Shown piece after piece: positions 1-7,161 of a stretch of DNA of 12,284 bases. This DNA is from UBA8516 sp964434855 (GTDB lineage: Archaea > Thermoproteota > Nitrososphaeria > Nitrososphaerales > Nitrosopumilaceae), in contig CAYSWR010000032.1 in assembly GCA_964434855.1 (NCBI GenBank), forward strand, positions 1 to 12,284. Reading direction: 5' to 3'. A program made the translations under genes and the position numbers. A model generated the notes under the pieces. The model had not been told where the DNA came from. It did no database searches and saw only the letters and a program-made list of their open reading frames with translations. Each line of letters starts with the position of its first letter. Positions within the stretch are counted from its first letter, which is position 1.

Positions 1-62
1 GTACGCGCTTTATGGTAAATTCATTTCCAGGCGCGCGCCCTACCAGGCTAGGCGACCCCGGC
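1..62 (-). tRNA. tRNA-Ser(GGA), 5' part, intron-containing, cut by window edge
   Basis: Read on the minus strand from 62, the sequence folds as the 5' half of a tRNA: acceptor strand GCCGGGG, U8, D-stem GCCU/GGGC closing a loop with GG and U-A at the expected places, then anticodon stem CGCGC (31-35) pairing with GCGCG (4-8). Between the stem strands are 22 nt instead of 7. Removing 15 nt restores the loop CUGGAAA, with anticodon GGA (positions 28-26), which decodes UCC serine. The variable arm, T-arm and 3' end lie outside the window, so the long variable arm expected of tRNA-Ser cannot be confirmed. The visible half is intact, with nothing pointing to a pseudogene. Confidence 0.88.
10..24 (-). 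other. tRNA intron, 15 nt, canonical position 37/38
   Basis: This insert separates A37 from A38 of the anticodon loop, the usual place for archaeal tRNA introns cut by the EndA endonuclease. The intron contains CCA, which can pair with UGG of the anticodon loop (positions 33-35 of the tRNA) to form the centre of a relaxed bulge-helix-bulge. Because both borders lie in A runs, the exact cut can shift by one or two bases without changing the mature tRNA. Confidence 0.8.
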
Positions 63-100
63 AGTTATTTTCGCCAAATTAGTTTTCGTTGTAAACTGAC

Positions 101-108
101 TATATATT
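101..108 (-). promoter_or_regulatory. TATA box for tRNA-Ser
   Basis: The minus strand reads TAATATATAG here, about 40 nt before the tRNA 5' end. With the usual archaeal spacing of 25-27 nt, transcription would begin near 75-80 and give a short leader removed by RNase P. This is inferred from sequence and spacing only. Confidence 0.5.
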
Positions 109-200
109 ACGTTATTTAGCGTCTTAGAATCACTTTTTTCTTGGCATTCAAGCATGTTTTAATTTCAAGCCAAAATTGATTGTCAGTATGATTTCTACTT

Positions 201-216
201 AATTATTAAATATTTA
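201..216 (+). promoter_or_regulatory. TATA-like promoter of the TPR/Ig-like gene
   Basis: The AT-only stretch AATTATTAAATATTTA is centred about 26 nt before the ATG pair at 235/238. In archaea that spacing puts the transcription start at or next to this ATG, predicting a leaderless mRNA. It also argues against the earlier ATG at 217, which would overlap the TATA element itself. Confidence 0.5.
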
Positions 217-234
217 ATGACGGTTTGCTCTCAT

Positions 235-2046
235 ATGATGCGAGAAACAATAATCTTTGTTTTTTTATTCCTTATCCTAGGCTCAAGTTTTACTCCAAGA
301 TTTGCTTTAGCAGAAGGAGATGGTATTGTTGAAACTATATTGATTTCAACTGATAAGTTGTCATATTTCACTAACGAACCAATTACGATTTCAGGTGAAG
401 TTACAAATAAGAAGATGCCAGTCATAGCCATCAAAATATTTGATCCTGATGATAAAATTCTTGGTGCGTATAGTGTTGAATTAAATGAAACCAATCATTT
501 TACTAAAACAATAATTGCAGATACCCCATTTTATGAAAAATCTGGAATATACGCCATTACTGCAGAATATGGAAAACTCAAAACAGAGACAATTTTTGAA
601 ATTGAAAGTGGACCTGTTGAAATGACAGATGTTACTCCTAATGTTGAGAAATCACCCATAATACTACCACAGGTGATATCCTTTGAAACAGATAAAAAAA
701 AATATCAAGATGAGGATACGATTATCATAAGTGGCAAAGTATCTACTATATCAGAACCGCAAGTAACCATAGCTATTTTTGATCCATATAGAGTACCAGT
801 TGGAATTTATCTTGCTACCGTGAATCCCGATCTGACGTTTTCTGTCTCATTTTTGACAAGATACAATGTGAATTTTAAAGTAGAGGGAACTTATTCACTA
901 ACTGCACAATATGGCGGACCTGAAACCAAACAAAATATTGAGATAGAGTTTTTTGAAAAGACAGACGCAAGTGTATCAACTACAGAACCTAACATATCAG
1001 AACATACCGACCCAGCATTGTCAAACTCTCTTTTGCTTTCAGAATCAGACCTGGAACATCTTGCTACTTGGTATTATTTAGAAGAAAGTAATGATCAATT
1101 AGCATTACTTTTTAGTAATTTATTGAATAGAGGTTTGATAAATCCAGATGTAGATGATAGAATTTCCAAGAATACTTTAATTCAATGGATTCAAGATACG
1201 GAATTGCCATTAGGAATTATGATTGATGATTTATTTAAAGAAAATATTTCAGAAGAAGAATTTTTTATGTTTGTTGAAAATTCGTTGAGTGATTATATCA
1301 ATAAATCATCAGAAGATTCAGTGATCAGCAATACGCCAGATACATTACAAACAAAAAATATTTCTAAGGTAGAAAAATCAGAAATTAAAAAATCATCCAA
1401 ATTTAATGATGAAAATACTAAAAACACAGATATTACACAAGATACAACATCTGAAACAGAAAAAGAAACCGTCTATTTTTACAGTAGTGTAAATTGTGAA
1501 AAAGACACATATGAAAACATAATTGCGTATTATAATAATCCTGGTCCAGGACTAACACAACTCTGTAAATATGAGGATGCGATATTTAATTACGACAAAA
1601 CTCTTCAATCCGATCCAAAAAATATTCATGCTTTGGCTAACAAAGGAGCTGCACTTTCTAGTCTTGGTAGATATCAAGAAGCCATATCATACTACGACGA
1701 GGCTCTAGAAATTGATCCTCAATATGTAATTGCATTAAACAATAAGGGCAACGCACTTTCTAGTCTTGGTAGATATCAAGAAGCCATATCATACTACGAC
1801 GAGGCTCTAGAAATTATTCCTCAAGATACAACCGTATTAAATAATAAAGAGAAAACATCAACATTCTTGACGGTGTATTCTACCCATGAAACAGAACCTA
1901 AAACCGTATTAATTTCAGAAGAACCGCCTTTACATATAGAAAATAAATCTATGGAAAAAACTGATAAACATGATGACATAGTAGCACAATTTGCTAATGT
2001 GTTTTCTTCCATAGGTGCTTCTCTGATATCGTTATTTGGTGGATAA
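235..2046 (+). CDS. Secreted protein with two Ig-like repeats and C-terminal TPRs
   Basis: No specific function is recognised. An open frame runs back to an ATG at 217, but 235 or 238 fits the promoter and gives a clean signal peptide (MRETII, hydrophobic core, cleavage after ALA). Residues here are numbered from the ATG at 217. Two related beta-sandwich repeats follow, about 42-130 and 154-247, each with a D-K-x2-Y start, an ISG-x-V strand and an IFDP motif, as in many thaumarchaeal surface proteins. Next come a helical stretch (275-365), a Lys/Ser/Thr/Glu-rich linker (366-420) and three TPR-like units (448-545). The tail ends in an amphipathic segment (587-609). The only mature cysteines are C427 and C450, flanking the TPR entry, and might form a disulfide. 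There is no C-terminal membrane anchor. A role in extracytoplasmic protein contacts or envelope assembly is inference. Confidence 0.8.
   Translation: MMRETIIFVFLFLILGSSFTPRFALAEGDGIVETILISTDKLSYFTNEPITISGEVTNKKMPVIAIKIFDPDDKILGAYSVELNETNHFTKTIIADTPFYEKSGIYAITAEYGKLKTETIFEIESGPVEMTDVTPNVEKSPIILPQVISFETDKKKYQDEDTIIISGKVSTISEPQVTIAIFDPYRVPVGIYLATVNPDLTFSVSFLTRYNVNFKVEGTYSLTAQYGGPETKQNIEIEFFEKTDASVSTTEPNISEHTDPALSNSLLLSESDLEHLATWYYLEESNDQLALLFSNLLNRGLINPDVDDRISKNTLIQWIQDTELPLGIMIDDLFKENISEEEFFMFVENSLSDYINKSSEDSVISNTPDTLQTKNISKVEKSEIKKSSKFNDENTKNTDITQDTTSETEKETVYFYSSVNCEKDTYENIIAYYNNPGPGLTQLCKYEDAIFNYDKTLQSDPKNIHALANKGAALSSLGRYQEAISYYDEALEIDPQYVIALNNKGNALSSLGRYQEAISYYDEALEIIPQDTTVLNNKEKTSTFLTVYSTHETEPKTVLISEEPPLHIENKSMEKTDKHDDIVAQFANVFSSIGASLISLFGG
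1651..1713 (+). repeat. 63-nt perfect direct repeat, copy 1 (TPR unit)
   Basis: Identical to 1753-1815, displaced by 102 nt, which is exactly one 34-residue TPR. It encodes the unit ALSSLGRYQEAISYYDEALEI. Identity stops sharply at two mismatches (GA versus AT at 1714-1715), resumes for 7 nt, then decays. Confidence 0.97.
1753..1815 (+). repeat. 63-nt perfect direct repeat, copy 2 (TPR unit)
   Basis: Second copy of the 1651-1713 repeat, in the same frame. Even third codon positions are identical, so the likeness reflects recent duplication or gene conversion, not only protein constraint. Confidence 0.97.
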
Positions 2047-2060
2047 CACAACATTAGAAA

Positions 2061-2084
2061 TATTTTTATCAATTATATGAAAAA
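2061..2084. terminator. Convergent T-run terminators
   Basis: The 42-nt gap between the two converging genes holds a T5 run for the plus strand (2063-2067) and a T5 run for the minus strand (A5 at 2080-2084, read CTCTTTTTC). Short T runs after the stop codon are the usual archaeal termination signal. No stable hairpin is seen. Confidence 0.5.
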
Positions 2085-2088
2085 GAGA

Positions 2089-2538
2089 CTATTTGAAAAT
2101 GTTTATTATGAGGGATTTCTCTAACATTTTTCCGTTATTTTGAATCGTATTTGAAACAATTTTGTATCGTCCATCAATTACCTTGTCACCATCGGATTTT
2201 GTTTGATCCCATACAAACATTTTTTCTTCTTTTGGTTGCAATATGGAGATTACTTGTGATGATTGAGGAGAATAGAGCATTCTGCCGTCAAGCCCAATAA
2301 TTTTCAATCCATAAGAAGAGTCTGAAAACGTTAATGCTACAGTTCCAGAATTTACTATTTTGATAGTGATGTCTTCTCCAATCTTAAAGTTTGTTTTTTC
2401 TGTTATGATGGAGAGCGATGGACCGTCTACGTATACTAATGCGGGAGCTTGATCAGTCATACTTGACAAGAAAATACCAAATAGTGCTGCTACAATTATG
2501 CCAGAGCCAAGTCCAATTAACGCACCTTTAGGAATCAA
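2089..2538 (-). CDS. Small membrane-anchored protein with a BsuPI-like beta domain
   Basis: About 149 residues. The N-terminus has a single hydrophobic segment (about residues 7-26, GLGSGIIVAALFGIFL), acting as an uncleaved anchor or signal. It is followed by a beta-rich extracytoplasmic domain (about 40-149). The pattern ITEKTNFKIGEDITIKIVNSG, then a W-D-Q segment and a final strand, resembles BsuPI/intracellular proteinase inhibitor-like domains; function is unknown. The only plausible start is TTG at 2536-2538. No in-frame ATG or GTG lies between the upstream stop (2575-2577) and this codon, and the nearest AAGG is about 19 nt away. The gene follows cbf5 by 25 nt and may be the last in the operon; a weak TATA-like CTATAG near 2573-2578 could also start a separate message. 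Confidence 0.72.
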   Translation of the reverse strand: MIPKGALIGLGSGIIVAALFGIFLSSMTDQAPALVYVDGPSLSIITEKTNFKIGEDITIKIVNSGTVALTFSDSSYGLKIIGLDGRMLYSPQSSQVISILQPKEEKMFVWDQTKSDGDKVIDGRYKIVSNTIQNNGKMLEKSLIINIFK

Positions 2539-2563
2539 TATGGAAATTATTTTTTGTTCCTTT

Positions 2564-3562
2564 TTATTTGTTAACTATAGTTCTTGAACGCCAGTTTTTT
2601 GGATACGTATTTAGTGCCATGATGATTCTTTTTGTTTGAAAGGCAAATCCTTTTGTATTTTCTACAATTTCAGATTCTGATAATAGTGCCTCGCCTAGAG
2701 CAACTATTTCTCCTTTTTGTGTGTATATTCCCACATAATCTCCTCTTGTCATATTGGACGAAATTTCCAAAATACCAGGAATTGCGAGTTGTGCGCCATG
2801 ACACAATGCATCTACTGCAGAATCCCTAATTACGACTGATTTTATTTCACTAAGAGCATGTTCTATTGGCATTATTATTTTCAAAAGTTTAGAATCGTCA
2901 CCGTTTTCTTTCCATAAGGCATGTGCGTCTACAAGATCGTGCATCTTAACAAGATTAGAATCTTCACTAAAATGTCCAACTCGGGTTCGTCTTAGTTCAA
3001 TCATTGTAGCACCAGGTCCCAATATCTCCCCCATATCATAGAAAATTTTTCTAATGTATGTTCCAGCTTCACATAGAATTCTTAAAAGTAAGAGTCGTTC
3101 TTTTTGTTCAATCACTTCTATTTCATAGATAGTTCTAATCCTTGTTTGACGTAATACAGAAGAACGTTGCGGAGGTTTTTGATGAATTTTACCCTTGAAT
3201 TGCTGTAAAACATCTTTCAATTTTTCGTTTGATGGTAGTGAATGTAATCTTCCCAGAGCATGATATTCTTTTGGTCCCAGCAACAGTACAGCCAAAGCTT
3301 TTGTTGCTTCACCAAAACCTATTGGTAAAAGTCCAGAAACAGGAGGATCAAGCGTACCACTATGTCCTGCCTTTGAAATGCCGAATATTTTTTTCACCCA
3401 TGCTACGGTTTCGTGACTAGTAGGACCGTTTGGTTTATCCAAAATTATCAACCCATAGTTTAGAAGTTGTTCTACAGTTCTCTTATCATAATATGTGCCG
3501 TATTCTTCATTTGTAATATCTTGATCTATTACTTTGAGATTTTGTAGTTGTTTTAGTTTCAT
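2564..3562 (-). CDS. truB: tRNA/rRNA pseudouridine synthase Cbf5 (TruB family)
   Basis: Catalytic subunit of the H/ACA guide RNP, which converts guide-selected uridines of rRNA to pseudouridine; archaeal Cbf5 can also make tRNA Psi55. At 332 residues it has the archaeal length. An archaeal N-terminal extension (1-40) leads into the TruB core with LDKPNGPTSHE (41-51) and GHSGTLDP (66-73), where D72 is the catalytic aspartate. A C-terminal PUA domain (about 243-320, IRDSAVDALCHGAQLAIPG onward) binds RNA. The ATG overlaps the cmk stop as ATGA, implying translational coupling. Cmk and Cbf5 are neighbours in many archaea, usually with L34e and L14e between them, which are absent here. The gene is also called cbf5. 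Confidence 0.96.
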   Translation of the reverse strand: MKLKQLQNLKVIDQDITNEEYGTYYDKRTVEQLLNYGLIILDKPNGPTSHETVAWVKKIFGISKAGHSGTLDPPVSGLLPIGFGEATKALAVLLLGPKEYHALGRLHSLPSNEKLKDVLQQFKGKIHQKPPQRSSVLRQTRIRTIYEIEVIEQKERLLLLRILCEAGTYIRKIFYDMGEILGPGATMIELRRTRVGHFSEDSNLVKMHDLVDAHALWKENGDDSKLLKIIMPIEHALSEIKSVVIRDSAVDALCHGAQLAIPGILEISSNMTRGDYVGIYTQKGEIVALGEALLSESEIVENTKGFAFQTKRIIMALNTYPKNWRSRTIVNK

Positions 3563-4119
3563 AGTAAATTTTTTACTAGTGATTTTGCGATTGAAAGTAC
3601 TTCATCAGCACTAAGACCATCCGTGTTTATTATTTTATCAAAAACTGAGAGGTTTTCTCCAAAGTCAAAATTATAAAGCTTTTTGTAGATCAATTTGTTT
3701 TCTTGATATCTTTTTTTTACTATTTCAAGTGCATTTTTTGAGGAGAGGTTGTCCCTAGTAGTCATCCTTTTTGCACTGTTTTCTTGTGAACCTGCAAGCC
3801 ATATCTTAATTCCATCATTAACAAGCCATGGGAGAGTATAGCTGGTTATTACTACATCTCCTTTATAGAATAATTCTTTTAACTTCTCATCAACTTTTTT
3901 ATCAAATTCTTGATTTGTTTTTCGCTGATTCAAAAATGTCATTCCTTCTGGCGTGTCCCACCAATCATCGCCACCAGTATGAAATCCTTGTTCCTTTGCT
4001 AATTCTTTCAAAACATCTCCACCACTAAGATATTTCAATCCAAATTCTTTTGCGAGCCCTTTTGCTACTGTAGTTTTACCAATGGCTGGTTGACCAGAAA
4101 TTATTACGGATTTTGACAA
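3559..4119 (-). CDS. cmk: Cytidylate kinase, archaeal type
   Basis: Phosphorylates CMP and dCMP with ATP in the cytoplasm. The protein is 186 residues, short as usual for archaeal Cmk. It has a P-loop GQPAIGKT (9-16), a nucleotide-monophosphate-binding region beginning YLSGGDVLKELA (30-41), and a lid and arginine segment with R119/R123, ending in KKLYNFDF, where family members carry RYxxLYGID-like sequence. The insert HTGGDDWWDTPEG (about 47-59) makes this copy recognisable. It starts with ATG one base after the DUF106 stop and overlaps cbf5 by 4 nt. The assignment rests on fold motifs and on the Cmk-Cbf5 neighbourhood; a related small NMP kinase is the main alternative. Confidence 0.88.
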   Translation of the reverse strand: MSKSVIISGQPAIGKTTVAKGLAKEFGLKYLSGGDVLKELAKEQGFHTGGDDWWDTPEGMTFLNQRKTNQEFDKKVDEKLKELFYKGDVVITSYTLPWLVNDGIKIWLAGSQENSAKRMTTRDNLSSKNALEIVKKRYQENKLIYKKLYNFDFGENLSVFDKIINTDGLSADEVLSIAKSLVKNLL

Positions 4120-4120
4120 C

Positions 4121-4738
4121 TCAGCTTAGATCCATCGTAGTTTTTGTGACTCTCATTATTAGACCACTAAAAGCTATGGATGCAAGAAAATACCAAGCCC
4201 AGAAGTATATCTCATTTTCGTGTTTGCATATGTTTGGTTGCGAGATCACTTTTTCTGCAGTACATGTAAGATCAAAATAACCTCCAGGTATGAAGTTAAG
4301 AGGTATCGGAGATACAGCTACTGTGTATGCAAACAATGGAGGAAGCACGAAATAAAAGATCAAAATTAGTGGTATGAAAGTAATCATCATAGGTCGCATA
4401 TTCATTTGCATTAGTTCCATGTTCATCTTGTTCATATACGCAGATTTTTTGTTTATTTCATTTATCTTATCTTGATCTTTTGCTCTGAATGCAGCCATCC
4501 TTTCTTTCTGCCAAGCTCTTGTTTCTTTCATTAGTCGTCTGAGCTTGTTTTGATCAACCATTTTTTTCCTTATTACTGCATTGAACAAATTAAGGCCAAT
4601 TGCAATTCCTACAATTCCTAATGCAGATGGAATCATCCCTTTGACCATGGGATCAACACTGCCAAGTGGACCTTGACTAATACCTGGGATCTGAAGCAAT
4701 ATTGAATTTAGGAAATCTAGAATGAAATTAACTTCCAT
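4121..4738 (-). CDS. DUF106 membrane insertase (Oxa1/YidC/EMC3-like)
   Basis: Archaeal DUF106 protein, of the Oxa1 superfamily together with YidC, Get1, EMC3 and TMCO1; it helps insert membrane proteins near the ribosome and SecY. With the chosen ATG the protein has 205 residues: a first membrane helix at about residues 31-55 (SALGIVGIAIGLNLF), a charged cytosolic helical pair (about 57-110, rich in K/R/E/M/Q), a second helix with FIPLILIFYFVLPPLF and a third near the end (FWAWYFLASIAFSGLIM). The methionine-rich cytosolic part (MNKMNMELMQMNMRP) is typical. An ATG at 4756 would add six residues, but the ATG at 4738 has a GGGGT 6 nt upstream and overlaps adkA by only 11 nt. The SecY-AdkA-DUF106 order is common in archaea. 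Confidence 0.9.
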   Translation of the reverse strand: MEVNFILDFLNSILLQIPGISQGPLGSVDPMVKGMIPSALGIVGIAIGLNLFNAVIRKKMVDQNKLRRLMKETRAWQKERMAAFRAKDQDKINEINKKSAYMNKMNMELMQMNMRPMMITFIPLILIFYFVLPPLFAYTVAVSPIPLNFIPGGYFDLTCTAEKVISQPNICKHENEIYFWAWYFLASIAFSGLIMRVTKTTMDLS

Positions 4739-5318
4739 TGTTATACCCCATCCCATTTACGATTGCTTTGGCAGCCTCATCAACTTTTCCCTCAGAATTA
4801 AGTATCATCTTTATTGGCGAACCACATAAAATCGAACAAGTGGATAACATCGCACTGGTTACATCGAGTTCTTTTTTTATGGCATCAATAGACACAATAT
4901 CACGATCTCTTGTCGTATCTTTCATTCTTCTGTTATAGATCTCTTCTGGTCTTGCAGTAATCATGATAAAAATGTCAGGCATTAGTATTTCCAAGACATT
5001 ATGGGGAAGTCCTGGGTAAAAGCCCTCTTTTGTAGAAATGAAGGCATGGGTGTCTATAATTACAACATCATCTGTTATCGAGGCAATTTTTTTTGCAGCC
5101 ATAGTTTGTAGTTCTTTTTGTTCTGGTACAGATAGTTTACGCAACTCATCTCTGTTTTTGATTCCCCTCCTTTTTGCTTCTTCAAACATTATAGTACCAA
5201 AAATAGAAACACTAGCACTGATCTTTTTTTCTTTTAGCATTTCTAGAACATTTGATACTATAGTAGTTTTCCCGACACCCGGTATTCCAACAATGACTAC
5301 TTTCTTACTTTCTGCCAA
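4728..5318 (-). CDS. adkA: Adenylate kinase, archaeal type (AdkA)
   Basis: Interconverts ATP + AMP and 2 ADP. The archaeal AdkA family differs from bacterial Adk and lies downstream of secY in many archaea. The protein has P-loop GIPGVGKT, the FGT-x-MFEEAKRRG segment, RDELRKL, a DTHAFI motif and the lid-like RRMKDTTRDRD. No ATG is available near the start: in-frame choices are TTG at 5330, GTG at 5327 and TTG at 5318. I chose 5318 because it gives (M)AESKKVVIVGIPG, placing the P-loop as close to the N-terminus as expected, and overlaps secY least (14 nt). That choice is inference. The 3' end overlaps DUF106 by 11 nt. Confidence 0.93.
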   Translation of the reverse strand: MAESKKVVIVGIPGVGKTTIVSNVLEMLKEKKISASVSIFGTIMFEEAKRRGIKNRDELRKLSVPEQKELQTMAAKKIASITDDVVIIDTHAFISTKEGFYPGLPHNVLEILMPDIFIMITARPEEIYNRRMKDTTRDRDIVSIDAIKKELDVTSAMLSTCSILCGSPIKMILNSEGKVDEAAKAIVNGMGYNNGS

Positions 5319-6741
5319 GCAATGCACCAAGCCTTGGCATTACTATTTCTATTTGTTCTTTAATAAGCAAATTGTAATAATTAATGAGAATGTCCACAGT
5401 AAGCAAAAGTCCTATTCCGCTTCCAAAAACTCCTAGAACATCTGATACACCTGCTAATACACCAAGAATCATAGAACCAATAATAGTTACAGATGGAATG
5501 TATTTTTCTAGTATATTTTCTACTGGTTCTTTTGAGCGTCTAAAACCTGGTACTTGAACGTCTGCATCAAGAAGATTCTTAGCAGCTGTCTTTGCTGATA
5601 GACCGCCAAGTTCTACCCATAATCTTCCAAACAAAACCACAATTCCTATCATAAATAGAACATACAGTACTGCACGTAGAGGATCTAATGCTGCTATATC
5701 AAGTCCACGTGGCGGTGTGATGTAATACAATATTCCTCCTATCGGAGTAGAAGGACTTGATGGATCGAACATGCCAATGAAATTCATTAACGGGTTGTTA
5801 TTACCCGAGTTATAATTTGCCCAAAGCAATTGGCCTACAAACACTGCGTTTGCTGTTAATGCAGATGCTAAAATTACAGGGATGTTAGACACGTACATTA
5901 ACTTGATTGGATAAACTGCAGAAAATCCCCTGTACTTTGTTGATACAATCGGGATTTCTATTTTTATTCCCTGTGTATAAACTAAAATCAATAAAATCCC
6001 TGCTGTTAGAAACAAACCAAAAAGACTAGGCAATTGATTAGCTCTGAAGAGAACGTCTAACAAGTTACCACCATTCATAATTGAACCTGCAAGATATGGT
6101 ATTATCCCAGTCAAACCACCATCTCCAGCAGGAACTGGACTAAACAAACTCCACAGCATTTGTTGTGCTACTCCTGCAGCAATGAAAAGACTGATTCCAC
6201 TACCAAGCCCCCATCCTTTTTGAATTAATTCGTCCAAAAACATGATTATAACCGAAGCAGCCATTAGCTGACCTATCAAAATATACCCTGCTTCTGGAGA
6301 CGGAAGGTTTGGACCGTAAACAGCTGCTCCATATAGGATTGACTCAGCAACAATTACAATGTATGTTACCATTTTAGTAGCAGTCTGAAATAGACTTCGA
6401 TCTTCTGTTTTCTTGAAATCAAGGTGAAATATTTCAGAGCCTTTCAGAAGCTGCATTAATAGTCCTGCTGTAACTATTGGCCCTATTCCAAGTTCTACTA
6501 GCGTACCTTGTTGAGATGCAAAGATCACTCTTGCAAATGCAAGAAAGTCAAACTGAGGAGTTGTTGCACCATACAAAGGCGTTTGAGCCATAATCATGTA
6601 GACGAAAAGTACTAATCCACACCATGCAAGTCTAACTTGTAAGGAAAGTTTCTTTTTTGGTTTTGGTACTTGTGGAATGTAGTTTTCAGCTTTTTTAATA
6701 ACTTTTATCAGTATATTGGTAGGTGTTCCTTCTACACTCAT
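5305..6741 (-). CDS. secY: Preprotein translocase subunit SecY
   Basis: The main channel subunit (Sec61 alpha homologue) for protein export and membrane insertion. It has 478 residues and about ten membrane helices. The first begins near residue 36 and is followed by the plug region; LGIGPIVTAGLLMQLLKGSE (84-103) is the conserved TM2 signature. The large cytosolic loop between TM8 and TM9 holds the ribosome-binding stretch ending VQVPGFRRS. The C-terminus is short and basic (LLGRK), as in archaea. Its ATG overlaps the uL15 stop as ATGA, so it is likely coupled to uL15 translation. Its own last 14 nt hold the start of adkA. No frame damage is visible. Confidence 0.98.
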   Translation of the reverse strand: MSVEGTPTNILIKVIKKAENYIPQVPKPKKKLSLQVRLAWCGLVLFVYMIMAQTPLYGATTPQFDFLAFARVIFASQQGTLVELGIGPIVTAGLLMQLLKGSEIFHLDFKKTEDRSLFQTATKMVTYIVIVAESILYGAAVYGPNLPSPEAGYILIGQLMAASVIIMFLDELIQKGWGLGSGISLFIAAGVAQQMLWSLFSPVPAGDGGLTGIIPYLAGSIMNGGNLLDVLFRANQLPSLFGLFLTAGILLILVYTQGIKIEIPIVSTKYRGFSAVYPIKLMYVSNIPVILASALTANAVFVGQLLWANYNSGNNNPLMNFIGMFDPSSPSTPIGGILYYITPPRGLDIAALDPLRAVLYVLFMIGIVVLFGRLWVELGGLSAKTAAKNLLDADVQVPGFRRSKEPVENILEKYIPSVTIIGSMILGVLAGVSDVLGVFGSGIGLLLTVDILINYYNLLIKEQIEIVMPRLGALLGRK

Positions 6742-7160
6742 GCTTCTGCAAGCACCTCGCCCCCAGCTTGTTTTACTTTTTCTTCTGCAGAAGCAGAGAA
6801 TCTTTCAACTTTAATGGTGTAAGCATTCTTAGTTTGACCTCCACCTAGAAGTTTATCATAACCAAGTTCTATGAGATCTATAATCTTTTTTCCTCCTTCT
6901 TGTTTTCCGAATTTCGCAAAGAAAGAATCTAGATCCCTTACACTAATCCATTTTCGCACAAGGTTTGGGTGCGGTGGGTGAGTAGAATCATGACCAAAAT
7001 GATTTGGATCGGTCAGGAGCATCTTGATAAAATGGTGCTTGTGCATACCAGACCGACCAAGACCACCTTTGTGACCACTTGCTCTATGTTGGCCAATTTG
7101 TCCCCATCCCATGTGTCTTCCTCCTCTGAGCCTTCGTGTTTTTCTAAGTCTTGTTGCCAT
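6738..7160 (-). CDS. rpl15: Large-subunit ribosomal protein uL15
   Basis: Archaeal/eukaryotic-type uL15 (L27a), an rRNA-binding protein of the 50S subunit. The 140-residue protein opens with the basic, Gly/His-rich tail of the family (RLRKTRRLRGGRHMGWGQIG, then GHKGGLGRSGMHKHH), which runs into the rRNA core, followed by the globular part with an LLGGG motif near residue 105. It starts with ATG one base after the uL30 stop; a GAGG lies about 12 nt upstream inside uL30. Its stop overlaps the secY start, the standard end of the archaeal spc cluster. Confidence 0.97.
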   Translation of the reverse strand: MATRLRKTRRLRGGRHMGWGQIGQHRASGHKGGLGRSGMHKHHFIKMLLTDPNHFGHDSTHPPHPNLVRKWISVRDLDSFFAKFGKQEGGKKIIDLIELGYDKLLGGGQTKNAYTIKVERFSASAEEKVKQAGGEVLAEA

Positions 7161-7161
7161 T

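Noticed and set aside
1651..1815. Direct repeats as a possible CRISPR or mobile-element footprint
   Set aside because: There are only two copies, exactly one TPR apart, in frame and encoding the TPR consensus. Protein-repeat duplication explains them fully.
5038..5436. Open frame of 132 codons on the plus strand opposite adkA and secY
   Set aside because: Antisense shadow of confirmed genes, with the hydrophobic bias typical of such frames and no start signals.
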